Positions 50,971 through 59,358 of a stretch of 64,000 bases of DNA are shown piece by piece (position 1 is the stretch's first letter; every line of letters begins with the position of its first letter). The position numbers and the translations under genes are program-made. Source of the DNA: Dorea sp. 5-2 (GTDB taxonomy: Bacteria; Bacillota; Clostridia; Lachnospirales; Lachnospiraceae); contig NZ_KE159748.1 of NCBI RefSeq assembly GCF_000403455.2, forward strand, positions 199,345 to 263,344. The letters are read 5' to 3'. A model generated the notes under the pieces. It ran no database searches and was not told the origin of the DNA. It was given only the letters and a program-made list of their open reading frames with translations.

Positions 50971-51708
50971 ATGCAGCATTTTTTTGTGACGCCTTCCCAG
51001 GTGAAGGAAGAAGGAATTTATATAGAAGGTTCGGACGTGAATCATATGAAAAATGTACTCCGGATGCGCTGCGGTGAAGAATTGGTTGTAAGCGACGGCA
51101 ATAACCGCCGGTATCGGTGTGCTGTAGATGGATATGAGGAAGACAAAGTCTTTTTACGGATCCTGGAAGAGAAGACGGTGGATACGGAATTATCCTCCAG
51201 GATCTATCTGTTCCAGGGCCTGCCCAAGCAGGATAAGATGGAGCTGATCGTGCAGAAAGCGGTGGAGCTTGGAGCATATCAGATCATTCCGGTGAGTACC
51301 AGGCGGTCGGTTGTGAAGTTGGATGAGAAGAAGGCGCAGAAGAAGGCGGAACGGTGGCAGCAGATCGCAGTCAGCGCGGCAAAGCAGGCAGGACGGGGAT
51401 ATATTCCGGAAGTGGCGCCGGTCGTATCTTACCGGCAGGCGGTCGAGAGGGCGAAGGAGCTGGATGTGATACTGATCCCCTATGAGCTGGAACGGGGGAT
51501 GCGGGCAACGAAGGAGATCATAGAGGCAGTCCGCCCGGGGCAGTCGGTCGCCGTTTTCATCGGTCCGGAGGGCGGATTCGAGAAGGATGAGGTGGAGCTC
51601 GCGGTAAGCTGCGGTGCAAAGGCAGTTTCTCTTGGCAGGCGGATCCTGAGAACAGAGACGGCAGGGTTAGCCGCGTTGGCTGTTCTGATGTTTCACCTGG
51701 AGGAATAG
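50971..51708 (+). CDS. rsmE: 16S rRNA m3U1498 methyltransferase
   Basis: A 245-residue SPOUT methyltransferase. It has an N-terminal PUA-like part (HMKNVLRMRCGEELVVSDG), then LFQGLPKQDKMELIVQKAVELG, VAVFIGPEGGFEKDEVELA and LGRRILRTETAGLAAL, which forms the knot. I start at MQHFFVTPSQ, 7 bases after AGGAG. It is co-transcribed with prmA. Confidence 0.95.
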   Translation: MQHFFVTPSQVKEEGIYIEGSDVNHMKNVLRMRCGEELVVSDGNNRRYRCAVDGYEEDKVFLRILEEKTVDTELSSRIYLFQGLPKQDKMELIVQKAVELGAYQIIPVSTRRSVVKLDEKKAQKKAERWQQIAVSAAKQAGRGYIPEVAPVVSYRQAVERAKELDVILIPYELERGMRATKEIIEAVRPGQSVAVFIGPEGGFEKDEVELAVSCGAKAVSLGRRILRTETAGLAALAVLMFHLEE

Positions 51709-51795
51709 GGACAAATATATAGTGACAGGTGTGACACTACACGGGGAAACGACATATTCTGGTAATAAGAAAATAATGAATCAGGAAGTGGATCA

Positions 51796-52953
51796 ATGGA
51801 AGAAGTATATTTGGATAATTCGGCGACAACCCGGGCATATGAGTGTGTCGGCGAGCTTGTGAAGAAGGTTATGTGTGAAGATTACGGCAATCCTTCGTCC
51901 ATGCATGCCAAGGGTGTTGCTGCGGAGCAGTATATAAAAGAAGCAAAAGAGACATTTGCGAAGCTTTTGAAGGTGAAGGATAAGGAGATCTTCTTTACCT
52001 CGGGAGGAACAGAGAGTGATAATCTGGCGCTTCGCGGCGTGGCATGGGCGAACCAGCGTGCCGGAAAGCACCTGATCACTACGGCGATCGAGCATCCGGC
52101 GATCATTCATACCATGCGTCATCTGGAGGAAGAAGGGTTCCGTGTGACCTATCTTCCGGTGGATCGTTATGGAAGGGTGAAGCTTGACGCCCTCAAGGAA
52201 GCGTTGTGTGAGGATACGATCCTGGTGTCCGTCATGTATGTGAACAATGAAGTGGGATCCGTGCAGCCGGTCCAGGAGGCGGCAGGTATCGTGAAGGCGT
52301 ACAACAAGAATATCCTGTTCCATGTGGATGCGGTGCAGGGGTTCGGTAAGTACCGGATCTATCCGAAGAAATTGAAAGTGGACCTGTGTTCTATAAGCGG
52401 GCACAAGATCCATGGGCCAAAAGGGACGGGAGTCTTGTATATTGATGAGAATGTGAAGATACGCCCGATCGTATTCGGAGGAGAACAGCAGAAGAATGTC
52501 CGTTCCGGTACGGAGAATGTTCCGGGAATTGCCGGGATCTCTCTGGCGGCAAGGACGGTCTACCAGGATCTGGATGTGAAGGTGGCTCAGATGCGGCGTC
52601 TGAAGCAGCGCTTTATCAAGGGGGTCTGCCGGATCGAGGATACGGCGGTGCACGGCCTCTATGACGAGACATCGGCGCCCCATATCATCAGCGTGGGATT
52701 TGCGGGTATCCGCAGTGAGGTGTTGCTGCATGCCCTGGAGGAAAAAGGGATCTATGTATCCTCCGGTTCGGCGTGCTCATCCAATCATCCCCAGGTCAGC
52801 GGCGTCCTTAAGGGGATCGGCGCAAGACAGGAGTTCCTGGATGCGACATTAAGGTTCAGTATGTCTGAATTTACGACATCAGAGGAGATTGACTATACGT
52901 TGGATACCCTCTATAATATAGTACCAAAGCTTCGCAGATATACCAGGCGTTAA
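51796..52953 (+). CDS. Cysteine desulfurase (NifS/IscS family)
   Basis: A 385-residue PLP enzyme that frees sulfur from cysteine. Landmarks: VYLDNSATT at the start, FTSGGTESDNLAL, TTAIEHPAI, HVDAVQGFGK, the PLP lysine in SISGHKIHGPKG and the mobile cysteine in SSGSACSSN. It lies 22 bases before thiI and so probably supplies sulfur for tRNA 4-thiouridine, the usual NifZ-ThiI arrangement in Firmicutes. Confidence 0.95.
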   Translation: MEEVYLDNSATTRAYECVGELVKKVMCEDYGNPSSMHAKGVAAEQYIKEAKETFAKLLKVKDKEIFFTSGGTESDNLALRGVAWANQRAGKHLITTAIEHPAIIHTMRHLEEEGFRVTYLPVDRYGRVKLDALKEALCEDTILVSVMYVNNEVGSVQPVQEAAGIVKAYNKNILFHVDAVQGFGKYRIYPKKLKVDLCSISGHKIHGPKGTGVLYIDENVKIRPIVFGGEQQKNVRSGTENVPGIAGISLAARTVYQDLDVKVAQMRRLKQRFIKGVCRIEDTAVHGLYDETSAPHIISVGFAGIRSEVLLHALEEKGIYVSSGSACSSNHPQVSGVLKGIGARQEFLDATLRFSMSEFTTSEEIDYTLDTLYNIVPKLRRYTRR

Positions 52954-52975
52954 GAAAAGAGCAAGGAGAGAGAAG

Positions 52976-54157
52976 ATGAGATATCATACATTTCTAATAA
53001 AATACGGCGAGATCGGGATCAAGGGAAAGAACCGTTATCTGTTTGAGGATGCGCTCGTCAGGCAGGTGCGGTTTGCCCTGAAGGACGTGGACGGTGAGTT
53101 TCAGGTCTATAAGTCCCAGGCGAGGATCTATGTGGACTGCGGTGAAGAATATGACTATGAGGATGCGGTGGAGCATCTTGCCAGAGTGTTCGGTATCGTA
53201 GGGATCTGTCCGGTTGTCCGTATGGAGGATCAGGGGTTCGAGCAGCTTAAGAAGGATGTGGTCGCTTATATGGATGAGGCGTATCCCGACAAGAACCTGA
53301 CTTTCAAGGTGGAGGCAAGACGGGCGAGGAAGTCCTATCCGAAGAATTCCATGGAGATCAACTGTGACCTGGGCGAGGCGATCCTAGATGCGTTTCCGGA
53401 GACCAGGGTGGATGTGCATCATCCGGATGTGATGCTGAATGTAGAGATACGAAGGGAGATCTATGTATATTCCCAGATCATCCCGGGAGCGGGAGGAATG
53501 CCGGTGGGAACCAACGGAAAGGCGATGCTTCTTTTGTCCGGAGGGATTGACAGCCCGGTAGCGGGATATATGATCTCGAAGCGGGGAGTCGGCATCGAGG
53601 CGACATATTTCCATGCGCCGCCGTATACCAGTGAACGGGCGAAGCAGAAGGTGGTAGACCTGGCGAAGATCGTGTCCAGGTATGCAGGCCCCATTCGGCT
53701 CCATGTGGTGAATTTTACGGATATCCAGCTGTATATCTATGACCAGTGCCCCCATGATGAGCTGACGATCATCATGAGGCGTTACATGATGCGTATTGCA
53801 GAGCATTTTGCCAGGAAGGACGGATGCCTGGGACTGATCACAGGCGAGAGCATCGGGCAGGTAGCGAGCCAGACGATGCAGAGCCTTGCGGCAACCAACG
53901 ATGTGTGTACGCTTCCGGTATACAGGCCGGTGATCGGATATGATAAACAGGAGATCGTGAATATCTCGGAGAAGATCGGCACCTATGAGACGTCGATCCA
54001 GCCTTTTGAAGACTGTTGTACCATCTTTGTGGCGAAGCATCCGGTGACTAAGCCGAATGTGGAGGTGATCCGGCGGTCTGAGGAACACTTAAGCGAGAAG
54101 ATTGAAGAGCTTATGAAGACGGCGCTTGAGACGGTGGAGATCATCGAGGTGAAGTAA
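52976..54157 (+). CDS. thiI: tRNA 4-thiouridine synthetase
   Basis: A 393-residue ThiI. A ferredoxin-like N-terminus and THUMP domain (about 60-165, ending RREIYVYSQIIPGAGGMP) are followed by the PP-loop AMLLLSGGIDSPVAGYM and GLITGESIGQVASQT. The C-terminal rhodanese domain of enterobacterial ThiI is absent, as is normal in Firmicutes, where the adjacent desulfurase takes over. CAAGGAGAG precedes the ATG. Confidence 0.96.
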   Translation: MRYHTFLIKYGEIGIKGKNRYLFEDALVRQVRFALKDVDGEFQVYKSQARIYVDCGEEYDYEDAVEHLARVFGIVGICPVVRMEDQGFEQLKKDVVAYMDEAYPDKNLTFKVEARRARKSYPKNSMEINCDLGEAILDAFPETRVDVHHPDVMLNVEIRREIYVYSQIIPGAGGMPVGTNGKAMLLLSGGIDSPVAGYMISKRGVGIEATYFHAPPYTSERAKQKVVDLAKIVSRYAGPIRLHVVNFTDIQLYIYDQCPHDELTIIMRRYMMRIAEHFARKDGCLGLITGESIGQVASQTMQSLAATNDVCTLPVYRPVIGYDKQEIVNISEKIGTYETSIQPFEDCCTIFVAKHPVTKPNVEVIRRSEEHLSEKIEELMKTALETVEIIEVK

Positions 54158-54203
54158 GCGTTCCGGCGCAGGTCGCAGAAGTAAGATGACTTGAAAGGGC
54201 GGA

Positions 54204-54261
54204 GGCAGTCGCCAAATGTGCATGCAGGCATGCACGCTTGGTTCGTTGCCTGCGGGAATAA
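54204..54261 (-). repeat. Interspersed palindromic element, copy 4 (full)
   Basis: On the minus strand it reads TTATTCCCGC, then GTGCATGC and TGCATGCACATTTGG, ending CGACTGCC. It agrees with copy 2 at most positions, with paired changes such as GCGGGC to GCGTGC. It lies between thiI and the HPr-like gene. Confidence 0.75.
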
Positions 54262-54321
54262 AAAAAGAGCCGCGGCAATATAAAGCCCAGCCCTTTTCGA
54301 TCCAATATATCAGGCTTTTTA

Positions 54322-54558
54322 TTATTCGCAGATATATGGCTTTAATGTCTCGAGAATTGTATTGATCTCGGCAGTATCCGCATGGATATTCAAATCAATT
54401 GGTTTTGAAAGGTCCAGGCTGAAGATACCCATGATAGACTTTGCATCAATGACATATCTTCCGGATACCAGATCGAAGTCATGGTCAAATTTTGTGATAT
54501 CGTTTACAAAAGATTTTACCTTATCAATAGAATTCAGAGAAATCTGTACTGTTTTCAT
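54322..54558 (-). CDS. HPr-like protein lacking the active-site histidine (Crh-like)
   Basis: A 78-residue HPr-fold protein. The region of the phosphoryl-carrier His15 has no histidine (SIDKVKSFV instead of the HARPA motif). The regulatory serine region is kept: DAKSIMGIFSLDLS, with Ser41 aligned to HPr Ser46. This is the pattern of Crh-like proteins that act in carbon regulation through CcpA, not in sugar uptake. It is monocistronic with AAGGAGG at the start. The regulatory role is inference. Confidence 0.85.
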   Translation of the reverse strand: MKTVQISLNSIDKVKSFVNDITKFDHDFDLVSGRYVIDAKSIMGIFSLDLSKPIDLNIHADTAEINTILETLKPYICE

Positions 54559-54707
54559 CGGACTATACCTCCTTGTCTGTTATGATGTTCTATATTTATC
54601 TTAAGAGGAAGCAGAGAAAAAGTCAAGGAACAATTTGCCAAAGATATAAAGTTATATACGAAAAAATCTGACAGCATGTATAATGAAAGAAAGGAATCAC
54701 TTCGGAT

Positions 54708-56018
54708 ATGAGAAAAGCAGCATTACACAATCTTGGATGTAAGGTGAACGCGTATGAAACGGAAGCCATGCAGGAGCTCCTGGCGCAGCACGGCTATGAG
54801 ATCGTGCCGTTTCAGGAGAAGGCGGACGTATATATCATCAACACATGTACGGTTACGAATATGGCAGACCGGAAATCAAGGCAGATGCTGCACCGCGCCA
54901 GGAAACGCAATCCGGAGGCTCTGATCGTGGCATGCGGCTGTTATGTCCAGGCGAGAAGAGAAGATGTGGATGCATGTGCAGATATTGTGATCGGGAATAA
55001 CCGTAAAAAAGACCTGATAGAAATATTGGCAGAGTATGAGAAGCCGTCCGTGGAGAAGAGGATAGGCAAGGAGAGAGAGGCTGTCCGCCGGGAGATCATA
55101 GATATCGCGCAGGAGAAGGAGTATGAGGGGCTGAATCTGAAGCAGACGGCGGAGCATACCCGCGCCTATGTGAAGGTTCAGGACGGCTGCAACCAGTTCT
55201 GCACATATTGCATCATCCCTTATGTCAGAGGAAGGGTTCGAAGCCGCAGCCGGCAGGACGTGACAGAAGAGGTGCGCAGGCTTTCTGCTAACGGTTACAA
55301 AGAAGTTGTACTGACGGGGATCCATTTAAGCTCCTACGGTATGGATACAAAAGACAGCCTTCTGGAGCTGATCGTCGCTGTACATGAGATCCCGGGTATC
55401 CAAAGGATCCGCCTGGGATCGCTGGAACCCCGGATCATTACGGAGGAATTTGTAAGCAGGATCGCGGCTCTTCCAAAGATCTGCCCCCATTTTCATCTTT
55501 CTTTGCAGAGCGGCTGCGACGCCACGTTAAGGCGGATGAACCGCCGGTATACGGCAGAAGAATATTATGAGAAATGTGAGATCTTGCGGAAATATTTCCG
55601 CGATCCGGCATTGACGACAGATGTGATCGTAGGATTTCCCGGTGAGAGCGAAGAAGAATTTGCGCAGTCAAGGGATTTTATAGACAGGGTCAGCTTCTAT
55701 GAGACGCATGTATTCAAATATTCGAGGCGTGAAGGGACGAAGGCAGCTTCCATGGAAGGGCAGGTCACGGAGCAGGTGAAAGCCTGCAGAAGCAATGAAC
55801 TGATCGAGCTTGGAAGAAGAAAACAGGCGGAATATGAAGACGCGCTGATCGGGACGGTGCAGGAGATACTGGTCGAGGAAGAGATCTGGCATGAGGGCGA
55901 GAGATATCAGACCGGTTTCACCAGGGAATATGTAAAGATTGGACAGAAAATGAGCGGGAACATGGCGAATCAGATAGTAAATGTAGAAATTGAGAGCCGT
56001 TCACAAATAATTCATTGA
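54708..56018 (+). CDS. mtaB: tRNA t6A37 methylthiotransferase
   Basis: A 436-residue radical-SAM enzyme that adds methylthio to t6A37 of tRNA. The UPF0004 domain has LGCKVNAYETEAM, INTCTVTNMADRKSRQ and VACGCYVQ (cluster cysteines); the radical-SAM domain has QDGCNQFCTYCIIPYVRGR, TGIHLSSYG and HLSLQSGCDATLRRMNR; a TRAM domain ends the protein (ILVEEEIWHEGERYQTGFT). A TATAAT box at 54679-54684 lies just before the start. Confidence 0.95.
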   Translation: MRKAALHNLGCKVNAYETEAMQELLAQHGYEIVPFQEKADVYIINTCTVTNMADRKSRQMLHRARKRNPEALIVACGCYVQARREDVDACADIVIGNNRKKDLIEILAEYEKPSVEKRIGKEREAVRREIIDIAQEKEYEGLNLKQTAEHTRAYVKVQDGCNQFCTYCIIPYVRGRVRSRSRQDVTEEVRRLSANGYKEVVLTGIHLSSYGMDTKDSLLELIVAVHEIPGIQRIRLGSLEPRIITEEFVSRIAALPKICPHFHLSLQSGCDATLRRMNRRYTAEEYYEKCEILRKYFRDPALTTDVIVGFPGESEEEFAQSRDFIDRVSFYETHVFKYSRREGTKAASMEGQVTEQVKACRSNELIELGRRKQAEYEDALIGTVQEILVEEEIWHEGERYQTGFTREYVKIGQKMSGNMANQIVNVEIESRSQIIH

Positions 56019-56043
56019 ATTTTTCACGGCAATGGGTTAGAAT
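56015..56043 (+). promoter_or_regulatory. Promoter of the ireB-ruvX-fur-rnj operon
   Basis: TTGAAT (56015-56020), 17-base spacer and TAGAAT (56038-56043), 33 bases before the ireB start. The -35 box overlaps the mtaB stop codon. Confidence 0.65.
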
Positions 56044-56075
56044 AACATTGAAGTATTTTTGGAGGACGTGAGTAT

Positions 56076-56339
56076 ATGAGAGATTTAAGCAGCACACAGT
56101 TTTTTCAGGTAGAAAGCGGTCCGCAGATTCAGGCAAAAGATATACTGGAGATTGTGTACGAAGCATTGAGTGAGAAAGGATATAATCCGGTGAACCAGAT
56201 CGTGGGATATATTATGTCAGGCGATCCGACTTATATCACAAGCTACAACAGTGCAAGAAGCCTTATCATGAAGATGGAGAGGGACGAGCTCGTAGAAGAG
56301 ATGCTTAAGACGTATATCGAGCACAATGGATGGGTATAA
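56076..56339 (+). CDS. IreB family regulatory protein (UPF0297)
   Basis: An 87-residue small protein that matches the IreB/UPF0297 family throughout: STQFFQVE, YEALSEKGYNPVNQIVGYI, SGDPTYITSYNSARSLI. In Enterococcus IreB is a substrate of the PASTA kinase IreK and influences cephalosporin resistance. TTGGAGG precedes the ATG. It is followed 6 bases later by ruvX, the standard order in Clostridia. Confidence 0.94.
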   Translation: MRDLSSTQFFQVESGPQIQAKDILEIVYEALSEKGYNPVNQIVGYIMSGDPTYITSYNSARSLIMKMERDELVEEMLKTYIEHNGWV

Positions 56340-56345
56340 TCTGTT

Positions 56346-56768
56346 ATGAGGATCATGGGACTGGATTATGGGTCTAAGACCGTAGGCGTAGCAATAAGTG
56401 ATTCTCTGGGAATCACTGCCCAGGGGATAGAGACGATCTGCCGTAAAGAAGAGAACAAATTGCGCAAGACTTGCGCGCGGATCGAAGCATTGATAGAAGA
56501 ATACCAGGTGGAGCGGATCGTTCTTGGGCTTCCGAAGCATATGAACAATGAGATCGGGGATCGGGCAAAATTATCCATAGAGTTTGGAGAGATGCTCAGG
56601 CGTCGGACCGGACTGGAGGTCGTGATGTGGGATGAGCGTCTGTCGAGTGTAGAAGCAGAACGGTTTTTGATCGAGAGCAAGGTTAGGCGTGAAAACCGCA
56701 AGCAGTATATAGATAAGATTGCGGCAGTTTTTATATTGCAGGGATATTTGGATTCTATTAGAACCTGA
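56346..56768 (+). CDS. ruvX: Holliday-junction resolvase-like nuclease (YqgF)
   Basis: A 140-residue RNase H-fold protein. It starts [18 protein letters not shown] with the catalytic Asp, then [18 protein letters not shown] and [17 protein letters not shown]. YqgF/RuvX acts in pre-16S rRNA processing and possibly on junction DNA. It is normal in length and sits between ireB and the DUF1292 gene. Confidence 0.95.
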   Translation: MRIMGLDYGSKTVGVAISDSLGITAQGIETICRKEENKLRKTCARIEALIEEYQVERIVLGLPKHMNNEIGDRAKLSIEFGEMLRRRTGLEVVMWDERLSSVEAERFLIESKVRRENRKQYIDKIAAVFILQGYLDSIRT

Positions 56769-56819
56769 TCCGCGGCATTGGGATTATGGTATATACAGGA
56801 CTATTCTGAAGGAGTGAAT

Positions 56820-57080
56820 ATGGAGAAGATAAGATTCAGGTCGGAAGAGATTCAGGATGACGCGGATTTTTTTGTATTGGAGCAGACAAAATTGAATGGT
56901 GTATCTTACATTCTGGTCACGGATTCGGAAGAAGACGACGCAGAGTGTCTGATTCTTAAGGATATATCAAAGGACACATCTTCAGACAGTATTTATGAGA
57001 TTGTAGAAGATGACGTGGAGCTTACGGCGATATCAAAAGTGTTCGAAGAACAGCTTGAAGATATTGAGATTGAAAGGTAA
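56820..57080 (+). CDS. DUF1292 protein
   Basis: An 86-residue acidic protein (many Glu and Asp) of the DUF1292 family: FFVLEQTKLNGVSYILVTD and AECLILKDISKD. It always accompanies ireB and ruvX in Clostridia; its function is unknown. I start at 56820, with AAGGAG 6 bases upstream. Confidence 0.9.
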   Translation: MEKIRFRSEEIQDDADFFVLEQTKLNGVSYILVTDSEEDDAECLILKDISKDTSSDSIYEIVEDDVELTAISKVFEEQLEDIEIER

Positions 57081-57086
57081 TATACT

Positions 57087-57545
57087 ATGTCCATCAGTAA
57101 AGAGAAGTTTAAGGAAATGCTGAAAGAGAAGGGCTTGAAAGTAACCAATCAGAGGTTACTTGTATTAGAAGTACTCGCAGATCATCGCGATAAGCATATG
57201 ACTGCAGAAGACATCTATGAATTGGTAAAGGAAGACTATCCGGAGATCGGATTGGCGACTATTTACCGGACGGTGCAGTTGTTGCGGGAAATGCAGTTGG
57301 TGGATCGGATCAATCTTGATGATGGATGCCTGCGTTATGAGATCAGTGATCTGTTCGATGGGGAGTCGAAGCATCACCATCATCATCTGATATGTAAGAC
57401 ATGTGGGAAAGTAGTTCCGTTTGAGGAGGATCTCTTAGATGAATTAGAGCGCCTGGTTGAGCAGGAGACGGGATTCCATGTGTCGGACCACGAACTAAAG
57501 TTCTACGGACAATGCGAAGAGTGCTTAGTAAAGCAGCAGCAGTAG
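57087..57545 (+). CDS. Fur-family transcriptional regulator
   Basis: A 152-residue metal-responsive repressor. The winged helix covers residues 10-85 (LKVTNQRLLVLEVLADHRD, IGLATIYRTVQLLREM). The metal-binding part has KHHHHHLICKTCGKVVPFEE and FYGQCEECLVK, giving two CxxC zinc-site pairs. It could be Fur, Zur or PerR; the sequence alone does not decide. It follows the DUF1292 gene after 6 bases. Confidence 0.93.
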   Translation: MSISKEKFKEMLKEKGLKVTNQRLLVLEVLADHRDKHMTAEDIYELVKEDYPEIGLATIYRTVQLLREMQLVDRINLDDGCLRYEISDLFDGESKHHHHHLICKTCGKVVPFEEDLLDELERLVEQETGFHVSDHELKFYGQCEECLVKQQQ

Positions 57546-57574
57546 GTACGGAGAAGCACGTGGAGGTGTAGATT

Positions 57575-59242
57575 TTGAAGAAAGAGAACAACGAAAAATT
57601 GCGTATCATTCCGCTAGGAGGACTAGAGAAGATAGGAATGAACATTACTGCCTTCGAATACGGAGACAGTATTATTGTCGTGGATTGCGGATTGGCATTC
57701 CCTGAGGACGATATGCTTGGGATCGATCTTGTGATCCCGGATGTAACATATCTGAAGGACAATATCCAGAAAGTAAAGGGCTTCGTGATCACGCATGGAC
57801 ATGAAGACCATATTGGGGCATTATGTTATATATTAAGAGAGATGAACCTTCCCATCTATGCGACGAAGCTTACGATGGGAATTATTGAAAGAAAACTGAC
57901 GGAGCATAATCTGCTGCGCAGTACGAGACGAAAAGTAGTAAAGCACGGACAGTCCATCAATCTCGGGCAGTTCAGGATTGAATTTATTAAGACGAATCAT
58001 AGTATCCAGGATGCAGCGGCGCTTGCGATCTATTCACCGGCAGGAATCGTCGTGCATACGGGAGACTTTAAAGTGGATTATACACCGGTATTCGGTGATG
58101 CCATTGACTTACAGCGTTTTGCGGAGATCGGGAAGAAGGGCGTGCTGGCGCTGATGTCAGACAGTACCAATGCGGAGAGAAAGGGATTTACCCAGTCGGA
58201 ACGTACGGTGGGGATCACATTCGACCATATCTTTGCGGAGCATCAGAATACAAGGATCATAATCGCAACCTTCGCGTCTAATGTAGACAGGGTTCAGCAG
58301 ATTATTAATTCCGCGTGTAAATACGGCCGCAAAGTTGTCGTAGAAGGCCGTAGTATGGTGAATATTATCCAGGTGGCGCAGGAATTAGGATATCTGAACG
58401 TGCCGGATAAGACTCTGATCGAAATCGACCAGCTTAAGAGTTATCCGCCTGAGAAGACGGTGCTGATCACAACGGGAAGCCAGGGAGAGTCAATGGCGGC
58501 TTTGTCCCGTATGGCGGCGGACGTGCATAAGAAAGTGACGATCATGCCCGGAGATACGGTGATATTCAGTTCGAATCCGATCCCCGGCAATGAGAAGTCT
58601 GTTTCCAGAGTGATCAATGAATTGTCGGCAAAGGGAGCGAATGTCATTTTCTCAGACGCACATGTATCCGGGCATGCGTGCCAGGAAGAACTGAAATTGA
58701 TCTATTCGCTGGTGAAGCCGAAGTATGCGATCCCGGTACACGGCGAATACCGGCATCTTAAGGCAAACGCAGGTATTGCGATGACACTCGGGATCCCGAA
58801 GGAGAATGTATTCATCCTGCAGTCCGGGGATGTGCTGGAATTAAGCTCACAGGAGGCAAAGGTCGTCGATAAGGTCCATACCGGAGAGATCCTGGTGGAT
58901 GGGCTTGGCGTAGGCGACGTGGGGAATATCGTGCTCCGTGACAGACAGCATCTGGCGGAAGACGGGATCTTGATCGTGGTGCTTACGTTAGAGAGAGGAA
59001 GCAACCAACTGTTAGCGGGTCCGGATATCGTATCCCGCGGGTTCGTGTATGTCAGAGAATCCGAAGGATTGATGGAAGAAGCGCGGAACGTGGTGACGGA
59101 CGCTGTGGAGGACTGCCTGCTTCATCAGCGGAATGCGGACTGGAGTAAGATCAAGATGGTAATACGTGATACCATGAATGAATTTATATGGAAGAGGACG
59201 AAGAGAAGGCCGATGGTTCTTCCAATTATAATGGATGTATAA
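57575..59242 (+). CDS. rnj: Ribonuclease J
   Basis: A 555-residue metallo-beta-lactamase/beta-CASP nuclease for mRNA decay and rRNA maturation. It shows IIPLGGLEKIGMNITAFEYG, the metal motif ITHGHEDHIGAL, VHTGDFKVDYTP, SDSTNAERKG, the beta-CASP part TTGSQGESMAALSRMA and SDAHVSGHACQEEL. The start is TTG at 57575 after GGAGGTG. Length is normal. Confidence 0.95.
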   Translation: MKKENNEKLRIIPLGGLEKIGMNITAFEYGDSIIVVDCGLAFPEDDMLGIDLVIPDVTYLKDNIQKVKGFVITHGHEDHIGALCYILREMNLPIYATKLTMGIIERKLTEHNLLRSTRRKVVKHGQSINLGQFRIEFIKTNHSIQDAAALAIYSPAGIVVHTGDFKVDYTPVFGDAIDLQRFAEIGKKGVLALMSDSTNAERKGFTQSERTVGITFDHIFAEHQNTRIIIATFASNVDRVQQIINSACKYGRKVVVEGRSMVNIIQVAQELGYLNVPDKTLIEIDQLKSYPPEKTVLITTGSQGESMAALSRMAADVHKKVTIMPGDTVIFSSNPIPGNEKSVSRVINELSAKGANVIFSDAHVSGHACQEELKLIYSLVKPKYAIPVHGEYRHLKANAGIAMTLGIPKENVFILQSGDVLELSSQEAKVVDKVHTGEILVDGLGVGDVGNIVLRDRQHLAEDGILIVVLTLERGSNQLLAGPDIVSRGFVYVRESEGLMEEARNVVTDAVEDCLLHQRNADWSKIKMVIRDTMNEFIWKRTKRRPMVLPIIMDV

Positions 59243-59293
59243 GCAAAGTTAAAGCTGATGTTTCTTTCAATTATAATGGATGACGTATAAGCG
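59218..59293 (+). repeat. Direct repeat at the 3' end of rnj
   Basis: CAATTATAATGGATGTATAAGC at the end of rnj is repeated about 50 bases downstream, with AC inserted (CAATTATAATGGATGAC then GTATAAGC). The second copy places a TATAAT box at 59272-59277, possibly the promoter of the hybrid kinase (TTAAAG 17 bases upstream). Confidence 0.6.
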
Positions 59294-59358
59294 GAGACAG
59301 AGGGTCAGAAGTTCCGGAGGGGAATTCTGACACTGCAATTCTTAAGGTGATTTGCTGT

